Shown one piece after another: positions 51,630 to 61,243 of a DNA stretch of 64,000 nucleotides. A program made the translations under genes and the position numbers. Location: contig NZ_JAUSWN010000003.1 in the NCBI RefSeq assembly GCF_030815255.1, forward strand, positions 1 to 64,000. The letters run 5' to 3'. The notes under the pieces are model-generated. The model searched no databases, was not told the origin of the DNA, and was given only the letters and a program-made list of their open reading frames with translations. Source of the stretch: Hathewaya limosa (lineage in GTDB: Bacteria > Bacillota > Clostridia > Clostridiales > Clostridiaceae). Positions within the stretch are counted from its first letter, which is position 1. Each line of letters starts with the position of its first letter.

Positions 51630-53501
51630 TTAAATTAACTCTTTTTTATAGTATTTTGCTTGTGCATTGTATAATGTTGCATAAACATTATTTATATCCT
51701 TAGAAAGAGTAGTGTGGTTACCTCGTTGAATTATTTCTCCATTATCAAATACAATAATATCATCACAAAATCTACAACTTCCCATTCTGTGTGAAATAAA
51801 AATGCTTGTCTTATCTTTTGTCAGTTCATTGAATCTTGAATAAATTTCAAATTCACTAATTGGGTCTAATGCAGATGTTGGTTCATCTAATATAACAAAG
51901 GGTGCATCTTTATATAATGCTCTTGAAATTGCTATTTTTTGAGCTTCTCCACCACTTATTTCAACTCCATTTTCATCATAATTATATAAATTTGTTTTTA
52001 TGTTTTGGGGCATTCTTTGTACTCTATCTTCCATACCTGATAATCTTAAACATTGCCAAACTTTAGATTCATCTATATTTTTATTTATGGCCACATTTTC
52101 ATCAATAGGAAAAGCAAATAAATTAAAATCTTGAAATACAACAGAAAATAAGGATAAGTATTCATCGTAATTATATTCTTTTATGTTTTTACCGTTTAAG
52201 GTTATGTAACCATCCGTTGGTTCATATAACCTGCATAATAATTTTATAAATGTGGTTTTACCAGCTCCATTTTTTCCTACAACGGCTATTTTGTTTTTAA
52301 TAGTTAATTTGCAGGATACATGTTTAAGTGTATAGTAGTCAGTGTTAGGGTATTTAAATGATACATCATGAAATTCAATATTAAATATGTCATCTTTTCT
52401 TTTTTCTATAGGAAGTAATCCCTTATGTTTTTTACTAGCTATATTAATAAATTCATTAAATACTTTAACAAATTCAATTTGAAGTTTTATAAGTTGATTT
52501 GTACTAATTATACTTAAAATGGAGGTATTAAATATGCTTATAGCTCCTATATATTTTGTAAGTTCTCCTATTGTAATACTTCCTGATACTACCTTTAAAA
52601 CTACAATAACATATGCAACATACATATAAATTGAATTACTTAAAAGATTACAAGTTTCTTTATTTTTCTTTTTTTCATAATAAAACATATCATAAAATTT
52701 TTTAGCTTCAATCATATGTTTATTATAATTACTATGAATAAGTTCAAACATATTGAATATTCGTATATCCTTACCCATAGAATAATTTAAAAAGACTTGA
52801 TCTGTATAATAATTAAATTTTCTTTCAACTATTAATTTTTTCATAAATAGGTCTGAATTATGATGTTTAGATTTTATAGCTACATATTTATTAAACTTCA
52901 TATTAAGTAGTGTTAGAATTACTAGTATAGTCAAAGTAAGCGGCATAGATGCTAATATATTGATTACAGGTGAGTTGCTTACTGAAACCATAAAACATAA
53001 TCTTATAATAAGTGCAAAAGAAGTTATTATCTTAAAAATTGATTCAAGTAATTCTCTATAATATAGTATAAATGAATAATATCCTCCTGTATGTCTCATG
53101 GTATATTCTGCATTAGAAATCTTTTGTAATACCTTTGGATCTTCTATAATATCATAATCTATTTCTAATGCCTTTTTATCAATTAACATAAGCATTTTAT
53201 TTTGAACATAAGTTGCCTTGTACTTACTTAAGTTATCCATAAAATCTATTGCTAAACCTATTAGTAAGTTTGATAATATTAAAATAAGTATCAAATATGG
53301 AACTTTTGCAAAATTTTTAGATATAATTGCATCTATCATATATGCAGAAATATAAAGTTCTATGTATGGGAAAATTGCAGTTAACAAAGATTGAAATATA
53401 CAAAGAGGAATAATAAATTTATCTAGTTTACCAATTATCTGTAAGCCTTCAAAACCAGCTTTATGATAATTTAATTTTTTTATTATTCTATACATTATCA
53501 T
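51630..53501 (-). CDS. ABC exporter half-transporter (membrane plus ATPase domains)
   Basis: A 623-residue protein with about six membrane segments in residues 30-330, then a complete ATPase: GKNGAGKTT, ISGGEAQK, FVILDEPTSALD and ISHRMG. No peptidase C39 domain. AGAGGAGG lies before ATG 53501. Its start overlaps the upstream half-transporter gene by 14 bases, so the two likely form a heterodimer. Similar pairs export peptides or lipids. The substrate is unknown. Confidence 0.85.
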   Translation of the reverse strand: MIMYRIIKKLNYHKAGFEGLQIIGKLDKFIIPLCIFQSLLTAIFPYIELYISAYMIDAIISKNFAKVPYLILILILSNLLIGLAIDFMDNLSKYKATYVQNKMLMLIDKKALEIDYDIIEDPKVLQKISNAEYTMRHTGGYYSFILYYRELLESIFKIITSFALIIRLCFMVSVSNSPVINILASMPLTLTILVILTLLNMKFNKYVAIKSKHHNSDLFMKKLIVERKFNYYTDQVFLNYSMGKDIRIFNMFELIHSNYNKHMIEAKKFYDMFYYEKKKNKETCNLLSNSIYMYVAYVIVVLKVVSGSITIGELTKYIGAISIFNTSILSIISTNQLIKLQIEFVKVFNEFINIASKKHKGLLPIEKRKDDIFNIEFHDVSFKYPNTDYYTLKHVSCKLTIKNKIAVVGKNGAGKTTFIKLLCRLYEPTDGYITLNGKNIKEYNYDEYLSLFSVVFQDFNLFAFPIDENVAINKNIDESKVWQCLRLSGMEDRVQRMPQNIKTNLYNYDENGVEISGGEAQKIAISRALYKDAPFVILDEPTSALDPISEFEIYSRFNELTKDKTSIFISHRMGSCRFCDDIIVFDNGEIIQRGNHTTLSKDINNVYATLYNAQAKYYKKELI

Positions 53502-55338
53502 ATGTTACCTCCTCTTGATAATAGGATGATTGAATGTTAAACATTTTTGAGTACTCTCCATTTTCTCTTAATAATTCATTATGAGTACCTTCCTCAATAA
53601 TTTTCCCATGATTTAATAGTATAATCCTGTTACAGAATTTAGTTGAACTTAATCTATGTGAAATAAACACACTTGTTTTATCATTTATTAGTGAATTATA
53701 TTTTTCATACATTTCACTTTCTGCTAATGCATCAAGTGCTGAAGTTGGCTCATCCAAAATGACTATAGGACTATCTTTATATAAACATCTTGCAAAGAGT
53801 AATTTTTGAGCTTGGCCACCTGAAAAAACTACTCCTTCATCATCAAGTTCTTTAAGCATATTAGCGTTAATACCACTTTTTAGTTTTTGTATTTCACTAT
53901 CTAATCCTGCTAATTTAATACAATCTTTAACCTTATCATAATTTATTTTTTCTTTAATACAACATGCTACATTCTCTGCAATGGATAAGGCTAGTATTTG
54001 AGAATTTTGAAATAAAACAGAATATAAGTTAAAATAATCTTCTTTTTTATATGTACTTATATCAATACCATCTAAATATATTTTCCCTTCAGTTGGGGTA
54101 TATAAGCCACACATGAGTTTTACAAGGGTAGTTTTACCTGCTCCATTAACACCTACAAGAGCAAGTTTTTCTCCTTTATGAATTGTAAGATTTAAGTTAT
54201 CAAATATCTTAGTTTTACTACCTGGAAAAGCAAATGATACATTTTCAAATCTTAATTCATATGTTTTCTGCAAAGGGATTTCATTATATAAATTATATGA
54301 ATTACTATTAGTATTGTTTTTTTGTATAACATCATCAATTTCTATAGCAGTTCTAGAATTATTTACTGTTATATTGTTTAGTTGTAGATATTTTAAACTA
54401 TCAAAAATTGTGGTTATCCAAGTATTTACCCCTAAAATTAATCCTATTATCATTATGAATTCATTAATATTTATTGATCCGTTTCTTACCTTATTAAAAA
54501 CAATAAAATAAGCGATAGCATACTTTATTGCTGTTAAAAGTCGTTCTGATAAATTAACTAAAAAATATATTCTTAATTCTTTCTTTAACCAGTTTTGTCT
54601 TAAGTTAATAAGACAATTAAATATATCCATAAACCAGTTTTTTATATTATACAATCTTACATCTTTTGCATTCTTTAATGATTTAGATTGAGTTGATAAA
54701 TATCTTAATTTAGTATCGATTTTAAACCATTTTTCATTATTATTATTAACCCACTTTTCATTAAATAGATTAACTATAATAGAGAATGAGGAGATAATTA
54801 TTAAAATTACTGGAATTAAGAAATTTATTTTGGCAATAAATATACAGTATATTAAAAGTCCTAAAATACTTTGAATTAAAGTTCTAAAGTCTACAATGAT
54901 GTGAGCAAAACCTTCATGAAAACCATCCATATATGAATCTAGTCCAGCATTAAAGATCTCTTTTCCTTTTGAAACATCAATATTTTCATAATCAGTTAAC
55001 ATTATATGATCATAGTAATTTAAACATTTAAACATACGTTTTTTATCTACTATGTTATTAATACTTTTTTCGAGTCTTTTATATAAAATTGTTGTAGAAT
55101 ACAAAATAAAACAATATAATGTTAAGTTTTTTAATATTACTAGAACATCTTTGTTATGCGTTAGTAATTTTACTGAAAAGGCTGGGAGTAAGGTTAGCAT
55201 AAAAGTTGTAAATATGCTAGAAAGTATTACTACTAGTGAAAAAAGCACATATTTAAACATATAGTCTTGGAGTATATATTTATGTACATATGAGATATTT
55301 TCAATTACACTATGATTTTTTTTATTCAACTGTATCAC
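53488..55338 (-). CDS. ABC exporter half-transporter, partner subunit
   Basis: A 616-residue protein of the same design: six membrane segments, then GVNGAGKTT, FSGGQAQK, VILDEPTSALD and ISHRLSS. Both ATP sites look intact in the pair. The GTG start at 55338 has only a weak ribosome site (GGAT); a TTG at 55329 is an alternative. It is convergent with the haem operon, so joint control with it is not implied. Confidence 0.85.
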   Translation of the reverse strand: MIQLNKKNHSVIENISYVHKYILQDYMFKYVLFSLVVILSSIFTTFMLTLLPAFSVKLLTHNKDVLVILKNLTLYCFILYSTTILYKRLEKSINNIVDKKRMFKCLNYYDHIMLTDYENIDVSKGKEIFNAGLDSYMDGFHEGFAHIIVDFRTLIQSILGLLIYCIFIAKINFLIPVILIIISSFSIIVNLFNEKWVNNNNEKWFKIDTKLRYLSTQSKSLKNAKDVRLYNIKNWFMDIFNCLINLRQNWLKKELRIYFLVNLSERLLTAIKYAIAYFIVFNKVRNGSININEFIMIIGLILGVNTWITTIFDSLKYLQLNNITVNNSRTAIEIDDVIQKNNTNSNSYNLYNEIPLQKTYELRFENVSFAFPGSKTKIFDNLNLTIHKGEKLALVGVNGAGKTTLVKLMCGLYTPTEGKIYLDGIDISTYKKEDYFNLYSVLFQNSQILALSIAENVACCIKEKINYDKVKDCIKLAGLDSEIQKLKSGINANMLKELDDEGVVFSGGQAQKLLFARCLYKDSPIVILDEPTSALDALAESEMYEKYNSLINDKTSVFISHRLSSTKFCNRIILLNHGKIIEEGTHNELLRENGEYSKMFNIQSSYYQEEVTYDNV

Positions 55339-55550
55339 ATCCGTTTATAATATTATGTAAATAAATTTTAAGGTAAAGATAAATAAATCTTTTATGATAT
55401 TTTCAAAAGGGGAGTGTACTTATAAAATGGAATGAAATAAGTTATTGGTTTTATTGATAATAATATTTATAGAAAGAACAGTTACATAATACCATATTCA
55501 AAATAATCTGTAAATTCTAAAAATGTTCGTATAATCGGTTATCTTAATAA

Positions 55551-55797
55551 TTTCTTCCTCTTTTTATATAAAAATTTCTTTATCTTTGTATGATTTCACA
55601 TATTGCCTGTATTTTGTTGAAGTTTTAAATTTTTAGTTGCTTCCTCTTTTTGAATACAAAAACTTAGTGATCTTTCTGTAATTTTATATTTCTCTTGGGT
55701 CTTTCGTTAAAATCTTTATTTTTTCTTGCATACCCAGTTTAAGTATAAAATTCTATGTCTTTTTCTATGATCTTATAATTTGCTTCCTCTTTTTGAA
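55551..55797 (-). repeat. Three short direct repeats in decayed minus-strand coding-like sequence
   Basis: TTGCTTCCTCTTTTTGAA occurs identically at 55637-55654 and 55780-55797, and a partial copy (TTTCTTCCTCTTTTTATA) lies at 55551-55568. Read on the minus strand the repeats encode QKEEA-type sequence with stops and frameshifts between copies. It looks like the remains of a small repeated gene or element. Confidence 0.5.
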
Positions 55798-55894
55798 ACT
55801 ATATATTTTACTTAACTTATGGTATAAAAATATCACAATACATAATGTTAGTTATGTCTAGTGATAAAAATATAGAAAATTTATTGCAATACAA

Positions 55895-55912
55895 CGTAAA
55901 CATATGTATACG
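55895..55912. promoter_or_regulatory. Near-perfect 18-bp palindrome
   Basis: CGTAAACATATGTATACG differs from its own complement at one symmetric pair of positions. It may be an operator. Confidence 0.5.
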
Positions 55913-55956
55913 TTTGTTTACACCAAGAATTTACTTTGATTTTACTTGTGTTTACG

Positions 55957-55968
55957 TATGTATACATA
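55957..55968. promoter_or_regulatory. Perfect 12-bp palindrome
   Basis: TATGTATACATA, preceded by TTTACG as a further match to the palindrome 45 bases upstream. The two sites may bind the same regulator. Confidence 0.5.
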
Positions 55969-56358
55969 AGTATATAATGTTTACAATAATATATTTCGAA
56001 AATTTTAATATATAAAAACATATGGAAATAAGATGAAAAAGTTAACCAAATAAGGAAAACAGGCTTAAAATTGATTTTAAGAATTAAAACACCCGAAAAG
56101 GTATAATAAGTCTACCAATAATAAAAACCGGCCTTAAAACTCAAAATACAGCTTCGAAAAATTAGCTTGTTAATGAAAAATATTGTATTTAAGAATTATT
56201 CTGAAACCCACTGATGAAAATTAAGAAAACTAAATTAGATTTATGGTTATAAAATGAAATTATATTCCTTTTAAAGTGTTAAGCTAGTATAATATAATTT
56301 AGAATGTTTAAGACAGGCTATTAATACTTATGTAATTTAATAAGGAGAGAATAAAAAC

Positions 56359-57234
56359 ATGGCAGACACAATATTTAGCGTAAGAGTAGATGAACAAATA
56401 AAAGGTAAATTTAATGAACTAGCAAAAAGTATTGGCATAAATAATAAAGAGTTTATGGAAGAAATTTTAAGTTTTTACGAATTACATAAAGTTAGTGAAG
56501 AATCAACTATAAATATTCAAAGTGATGTAAATGAACTTCAACATATAACAAAAAGAATGATAGATATATACATAAACTTAGTAGAGGGTATTAAACTTGC
56601 CAATACTGAAAAAGATGATAAAAGAAAAAAGGCTTTAGAGGAAAAAGAAAAAGAAATTACATCATTAAAAGATTCTTTAGAAAAAGAATTAGAAAATAAA
56701 AAAGAACTAGAAAATAAAATAGAAGCTATAAAAGAAGAAGAAAATAATATAGTAAAGAAACTTAAAGAACAAGAAGAATTAAATAATAATTTTAATGCTT
56801 TAAAAAAGATGCAAGAAGATAAAATAGAAGAACTATTAAATAAGTTAAAAGAGGAAGAAGATAATACTAAAAAAATAGAAAGCCTAAAAAAACAAATTAC
56901 TAATTTACAAGAGGAAAGAAATCATGTAGATACATTACTTCAAAACTATAAGGAAGAAAATGTAGGCTTAAAAGAAAAACTTCAAAAAGAGGAAGAACTA
57001 AAAAAAGAATTAAAGTGTTCTTTAGAAGAACAGTACCAAAAGGATTTAAGTTTTATAAAAGAAAAAGAAGTGTTAAATAAAAATAGTGAAATACTTACTT
57101 TAAAAGAAAATCATTATGAAAAGGTTTCACAATTGCAAACTCAAATAATGGATTTAATTAATGAAAATAAACTTTTAAATAACACTATAAAGGAATTAGA
57201 AAGTTCTTTAAAAAATATAAATAAAAATAAGTAG
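56359..57234 (+). CDS. Ribbon-helix-helix-like N terminus fused to a long coiled coil
   Basis: A 291-residue protein. Residues 1-45 (IFSVRVDEQIKGKFNELAK, then a second helix) look like a ribbon-helix-helix DNA-binding fold. From about 70 to the end it is almost continuous heptad-type coiled coil rich in Glu, Lys, Leu and Asn. No membrane segment. The layout recalls DNA-binding coiled-coil proteins such as KfrA, but I see no specific homology. The palindromes at 55895 and 55957 could be its own sites. AAGGAGAG precedes the ATG. Its function is unknown. Confidence 0.65.
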   Translation: MADTIFSVRVDEQIKGKFNELAKSIGINNKEFMEEILSFYELHKVSEESTINIQSDVNELQHITKRMIDIYINLVEGIKLANTEKDDKRKKALEEKEKEITSLKDSLEKELENKKELENKIEAIKEEENNIVKKLKEQEELNNNFNALKKMQEDKIEELLNKLKEEEDNTKKIESLKKQITNLQEERNHVDTLLQNYKEENVGLKEKLQKEEELKKELKCSLEEQYQKDLSFIKEKEVLNKNSEILTLKENHYEKVSQLQTQIMDLINENKLLNNTIKELESSLKNINKNK

Positions 57235-57244
57235 ATTTGAAATT

Positions 57245-57290
57245 TTACCTTCTTATAAATTATATGATTTTATAGGAAGGTATTTTATTA
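57245..57290 (+). terminator. Rho-independent terminator
   Basis: TACCTTC-TTATAAA pairs with TTTATA-GGAAGGTA (one bulge) and is followed by TTTTATT. It ends the coiled-coil gene transcript. Confidence 0.8.
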
Positions 57291-57575
57291 CAAATAGTTT
57301 CTATGTTTTGAAATCTTTGTTATAATGATATCAAGCAAAGAATTAGTTAATATATCTGAGTTTTGATCAAGCATATAATCTCTATAATTAATGTTAGATA
57401 GGTAATAAAGTCTATTAAGGACTAATTAAAGATTAAAACTTTTATTATACAATGTACATCTAAATAAAATGTATAAAAGATATATTATTATAAGTATATA
57501 AGGTTAGTAAAAATGTATATCTTAATTAGATAACATTTTAGTAATAAATAAGATAACTTGTAAGGGGGAGTACTT
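57291..57575. other. Long upstream region of the carboxypeptidase gene
   Basis: TG-T-TATAAT at 57318-57326 is an extended -10 that would give a leader of about 250 bases. No riboswitch or small gene was recognised. AAGGGGGAG is the ribosome site. Confidence 0.35.
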
Positions 57576-59087
57576 TTGAAAAAAGATTTTGATTTAAAAT
57601 TAAAAGAGTTTAAAGAGTATTTAACAAAAATTCATTATCTTTCATGTGCTACTAATGTCTTATATTGGGATGCTAGAGTGTACATGCCTAGAAAGGGATC
57701 AGATTTTAGAAGCAATGTTTTAGGATACTTATCAGGGGAGTTATACAAGTTACAAACATCACCTAAAATACAAGAATTTATAGAGTACTTTGATCCAATA
57801 AATGATTTAGATGTAGTTACAAGAGCTATGGTAGACAATGTTAAATTAGAATATGAAAAAACAAAAAAAATTCCAGAAGATAGATTTACAGAGTATAATA
57901 TTTTAGTTTCAAAGTCAGAAAATGCTTGGAAAGAAGCTAAGGATAATTCAGATTTCACCATTTTTCAACCATATCTTGAGAAAATAGTAAATTTTCAAAA
58001 AGAATTTATAGGTTATTGGGGATATAAAGATAATAAATATGACACATTATTAGATTTCTTTGAACCAGGAATAACTGTTGAAAAATTAGATAAAGTTTTT
58101 AGCGAAATGAGAAATTCTACAATAGAATTACTAAATAAAATAAAAAATAGTGATGTAAAAATAGATAAGTCTATTCTTACTAAAAAAATTGATATTGAAA
58201 AACAAGATAAATTCTCAAAAGATGTATTAACACAAATGGGATTTGACTTTGATGCAGGTAGATTAGATCAAACTGAACATCCATTTACAATAGATTTTGG
58301 AAATAAGGATATAAGAATAACTACTCACTACTTTGAAGATAATTTCATAATTGGAGGACTATTAGGTAATGTTCATGAAGGTGGACATGGAATATATGAA
58401 CAAGACATACCTGATGACTTAGAAGGAACTTCACTTAATACTGGTACTTCTATGGGAATTCATGAATCACAATCTAGATTTTATGAAAATATTTTAGGAC
58501 GTAGTAAAGGATTCTGGACTTATTTTTATCCAATACTTCAAGAACAAATTGAGGAATATAAAGATATAGATTTTAATGAATTTTATAAAGCTATAAACCT
58601 TGTTGAACCATCACTTGTAAGAACAGAATCAGATGAACTTACTTATGGACTTCATATAATCATAAGATATGAACTAGAAAAAGCTCTTATAAATGATGAA
58701 ATTCAAGTAAAAGATCTTCCAGAAATATGGAATAAAAAATATAAGGAATATCTAGGTGTGGAACCTAAAAATGATGCTGAAGGAGTACTTCAAGATGTTC
58801 ACTGGGCTGGTGGCTCTTTTGGATACTTCCCAAGTTATGCACTTGGTAATCTATACGGAGCTCAATTCTTAAAGAAAATGGAGAATGATATTCCAAATTT
58901 AAATGACAAAATAGAAAAGGGTGAATTAGAAGTAGTCCACCAATGGTTAAAAGAAAATATTCATAAATATGGAGCTGTTTATAAGCCAACTACACTTATT
59001 AAAAAAGTTACTGGTGAAGAATTATCAGCTAAATATTTTATAGATTATTTAAATGATAAATATAAAGAAATATATGAATTAAGCTAA
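57576..59087 (+). CDS. M32 family metallocarboxypeptidase (carboxypeptidase Taq)
   Basis: A 503-residue helical protease of normal family length. HEGGH (in NVHEGGHGIYEQ) is the HExxH-type zinc motif, and HESQSRFYENILGRSKGFW contains the third ligand Glu and the conserved M32 signature; TESDELTYGLHIIIRYELE follows. It removes C-terminal residues from peptides in the cytosol, which suits an amino-acid fermenter. It starts with TTG after AAGGGGGAG. Confidence 0.93.
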   Translation: MKKDFDLKLKEFKEYLTKIHYLSCATNVLYWDARVYMPRKGSDFRSNVLGYLSGELYKLQTSPKIQEFIEYFDPINDLDVVTRAMVDNVKLEYEKTKKIPEDRFTEYNILVSKSENAWKEAKDNSDFTIFQPYLEKIVNFQKEFIGYWGYKDNKYDTLLDFFEPGITVEKLDKVFSEMRNSTIELLNKIKNSDVKIDKSILTKKIDIEKQDKFSKDVLTQMGFDFDAGRLDQTEHPFTIDFGNKDIRITTHYFEDNFIIGGLLGNVHEGGHGIYEQDIPDDLEGTSLNTGTSMGIHESQSRFYENILGRSKGFWTYFYPILQEQIEEYKDIDFNEFYKAINLVEPSLVRTESDELTYGLHIIIRYELEKALINDEIQVKDLPEIWNKKYKEYLGVEPKNDAEGVLQDVHWAGGSFGYFPSYALGNLYGAQFLKKMENDIPNLNDKIEKGELEVVHQWLKENIHKYGAVYKPTTLIKKVTGEELSAKYFIDYLNDKYKEIYELS

Positions 59088-59096
59088 ATAAATTAA

Positions 59097-59145
59097 GAGG
59101 AGAGTGTATAAAAACTTTAAGTATTTTTATCACTCTCTTTGTTTA
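59097..59145. terminator. Terminator between convergent genes
   Basis: GAGAGTG-TATAAAAA pairs with TTTTTAT-CACTCTC around CTTTAAG(TA), followed by TTTGTTT. Confidence 0.8.
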
Positions 59146-60645
59146 TTTATAATTTGTAAGATAATCTTTAAAAATTTCTTCTGAAGCTATTTTACTACTA
59201 TTTAAAACCATAGATACTCCTGCACCAGGATGAATTGAATCTCCTACAAAATATAATGATTTTATAGTAGAGAGCTTACATTGTGGCCTAAAAAATGTAC
59301 TTTGAGTTAGTGTATGACTTAATCCAAAAGCTGAACCATAATAATTATTAAATTTTTCTTTAAAATCTTTCGGTGTTAAGTAATTTTCATAGATTATATT
59401 TTCTTTTAAATCTTCTAAACCTTTGATAGTTACAAGATTTTTTAAAATTAATTCTCTTAAATATAAAATAGTTTTTTCGTCCCATTTAATATTAGTAAAA
59501 GATAAATTAGGTACTCTTAAAACTACATTTAAGCATTCATATCCACTTTTACACATAGATGAATCAATTCTGCTAGGCGAATAAATATATAAGCAAGGAT
59601 CCTTTGGAAGGTAACCTTTAAAAGCACTTTCTATATTTCTTTTAAATTCTTTTCCTATAATAATATTGTGTACGTTTAGAACATTGTATTTTTTCTTTAA
59701 TCCTAGATACATAATAAATGTAGAACAGGAATATTTCATTTTTTTAAGTTTTTTACATGTATAGTCTTTTTTTAAGTTATTATCTTTTATAAGATTTTTC
59801 ATTGTATATGAAAAATCACTATTACATACAACTATGTCACAGAGTTCTTTTTCTTTTTCTGTTTTAATACCAAAAGCATTTCCTTTATTTATTAGTATTT
59901 CTTTTACTTCTTTTGATGTTTCTACAATACCTCCCATTTTAAAAAATATGTTTTTTAATGCATTAACATATGAATATAATCCTCCCTTAATATAATATAA
60001 TCCTTGTAATTGAGAGATCATAGGTATTAAATTATATATGCTTGAACCATTAAAAGGAGAGATACCTACGTACATACTCTGAAATGCCAGATAATTAGCA
60101 AGATCTTTATTTTTTATATATTTTAAAATATTGTTGTAAGCTGAAGAAAAAGGATAAATATATAAAACTTGTTCTATATATTTAGAATCTAAAAGTTTTT
60201 TATTATTTATAAATGAATTATTTAAGAAGAATTTATCTGCTATATAATATTTTTTATAAATCTTACTTAAGAAATGTAGATATCCTTCCATATCTTTATT
60301 TGAAAAACATTCCAAAGTTTCTGCTAATTTCGGCAATTTAATTGAAAAATTATAAGAACGATTATTAGTAAAAAATACTTTGTAGATAGGATCTAATTGT
60401 ATTATATTTAAATAATTTCTATAATCTTCATTAATGTCTTGGAATAATTGTAAGTACGATTTTGGTATCATTATTAGAGAAGCTGTTAAATCGAAAATGA
60501 AATTTTCATTTTTTAGTATACCTAGTTTACCACCGATATAATTTTGCTTTTCTAAAATTTTCACATTAAATCCTTGATTTAAAAGCCTTATACCTAAACT
60601 TAATCCTCCAATTCCTGCGCCTATGATTATAACTTTTTTACTCAT
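59143..60645 (-). CDS. Phytoene-desaturase-family FAD oxidoreductase
   Basis: A 500-residue flavoprotein from ATG 60645, which has AAGGAG upstream; the longer frame to 60684 adds 13 residues without support. GAGIGGLSLGIRLL binds the FAD ADP part, and FVGDSIHPGAGVSMVLNSSKIA is the C-terminal FAD motif of CrtI/CrtN-type desaturases and RetSat-like enzymes. No carotenoid synthesis gene is nearby, so the substrate may be another lipid or polyene. It is a single gene. Confidence 0.82.
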   Translation of the reverse strand: MSKKVIIIGAGIGGLSLGIRLLNQGFNVKILEKQNYIGGKLGILKNENFIFDLTASLIMIPKSYLQLFQDINEDYRNYLNIIQLDPIYKVFFTNNRSYNFSIKLPKLAETLECFSNKDMEGYLHFLSKIYKKYYIADKFFLNNSFINNKKLLDSKYIEQVLYIYPFSSAYNNILKYIKNKDLANYLAFQSMYVGISPFNGSSIYNLIPMISQLQGLYYIKGGLYSYVNALKNIFFKMGGIVETSKEVKEILINKGNAFGIKTEKEKELCDIVVCNSDFSYTMKNLIKDNNLKKDYTCKKLKKMKYSCSTFIMYLGLKKKYNVLNVHNIIIGKEFKRNIESAFKGYLPKDPCLYIYSPSRIDSSMCKSGYECLNVVLRVPNLSFTNIKWDEKTILYLRELILKNLVTIKGLEDLKENIIYENYLTPKDFKEKFNNYYGSAFGLSHTLTQSTFFRPQCKLSTIKSLYFVGDSIHPGAGVSMVLNSSKIASEEIFKDYLTNYK

Positions 60646-61243
60646 AAAGTCTCCTTTTTTACAAAAATTAATCATAAATATCAATAATTAGTATGCTCCA
60701 AAGATATATTTTTTAAACTAATAAATTGATAAAAATATATATTAAATTACATATTAAAACATAAGTCAAAATAAAAATAAAAAATATTTTTATTTACTTC
60801 ATAAAACGACAGATTATTACGATAAATTTCTATATAATTAAAACAAGGATATATTATAAAAATTTCACGAAGATTATAAGGATTTTCATGTGAAAATAAT
60901 TTTTTATAATAATCAACCTTTAAATAAAACAAAAAAAGTTCATAATAAGCTTTTAAAAAGGATATAATCTTTATATATGCTTGTTAATAAAAAAATAATC
61001 CCTTTTTAAAACTTTACTAAAATCATCGAAAATGATATTCTAGAAATGAATAAATAGGTAATTTGTATATCTATAAACTAAGATGTTAATTAATAACTAT
61101 TTATTTAGGCTGTTCATTGATTTATTACTTTAAAATTAGGAATTGTTTTTTTATAAATTAAATGTATTCCTAACTAAATAAAAAATAATCAATGTTACTA
61201 TATGTTATATTTATAAAATCATTATATTTAGGGGGTGTATGTT
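60646..61243. other. Non-coding region upstream of the prd operon
   Basis: Highly AT-rich. TTTTAAAAAGGAT (60951-60963) and ATCCCTTTTTAAAA (60998-61011) are inverted repeats with a 34-base loop, and TAGGAAT/ATTCCTA (61137-61143, 61166-61172) is a smaller pair. I found no convincing -24/-12 (sigma-54) or -35/-10 pair. The minus-strand 61-codon frame at 60747-60932 has no ribosome site and is not called. Confidence 0.4.

Larger units (their letters stand above)
55339..56358. other. Gene-poor 1-kb region with decayed repeats and palindromes
   Basis: No intact gene seen. 55540-55810 holds short repeats that look like broken minus-strand coding sequence. 55895-55968 holds two CATATG/GTATAC-centred palindromes. 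A ribosome site, AAGGAGAG, ends the region before the coiled-coil gene at 56359. Confidence 0.5.

Noticed and set aside
60747..60932. Minus-strand frame of 61 codons upstream of the prd operon
   Set aside because: TTG start without ribosome site, and low-complexity Tyr/Phe/Asn composition as expected from AT-rich DNA.
60646..61243. Sigma-54 promoter in front of prdC
   Set aside because: prd genes are sigma-54 controlled in C. difficile, so I looked for GG-N10-GC boxes here and found no convincing pair.
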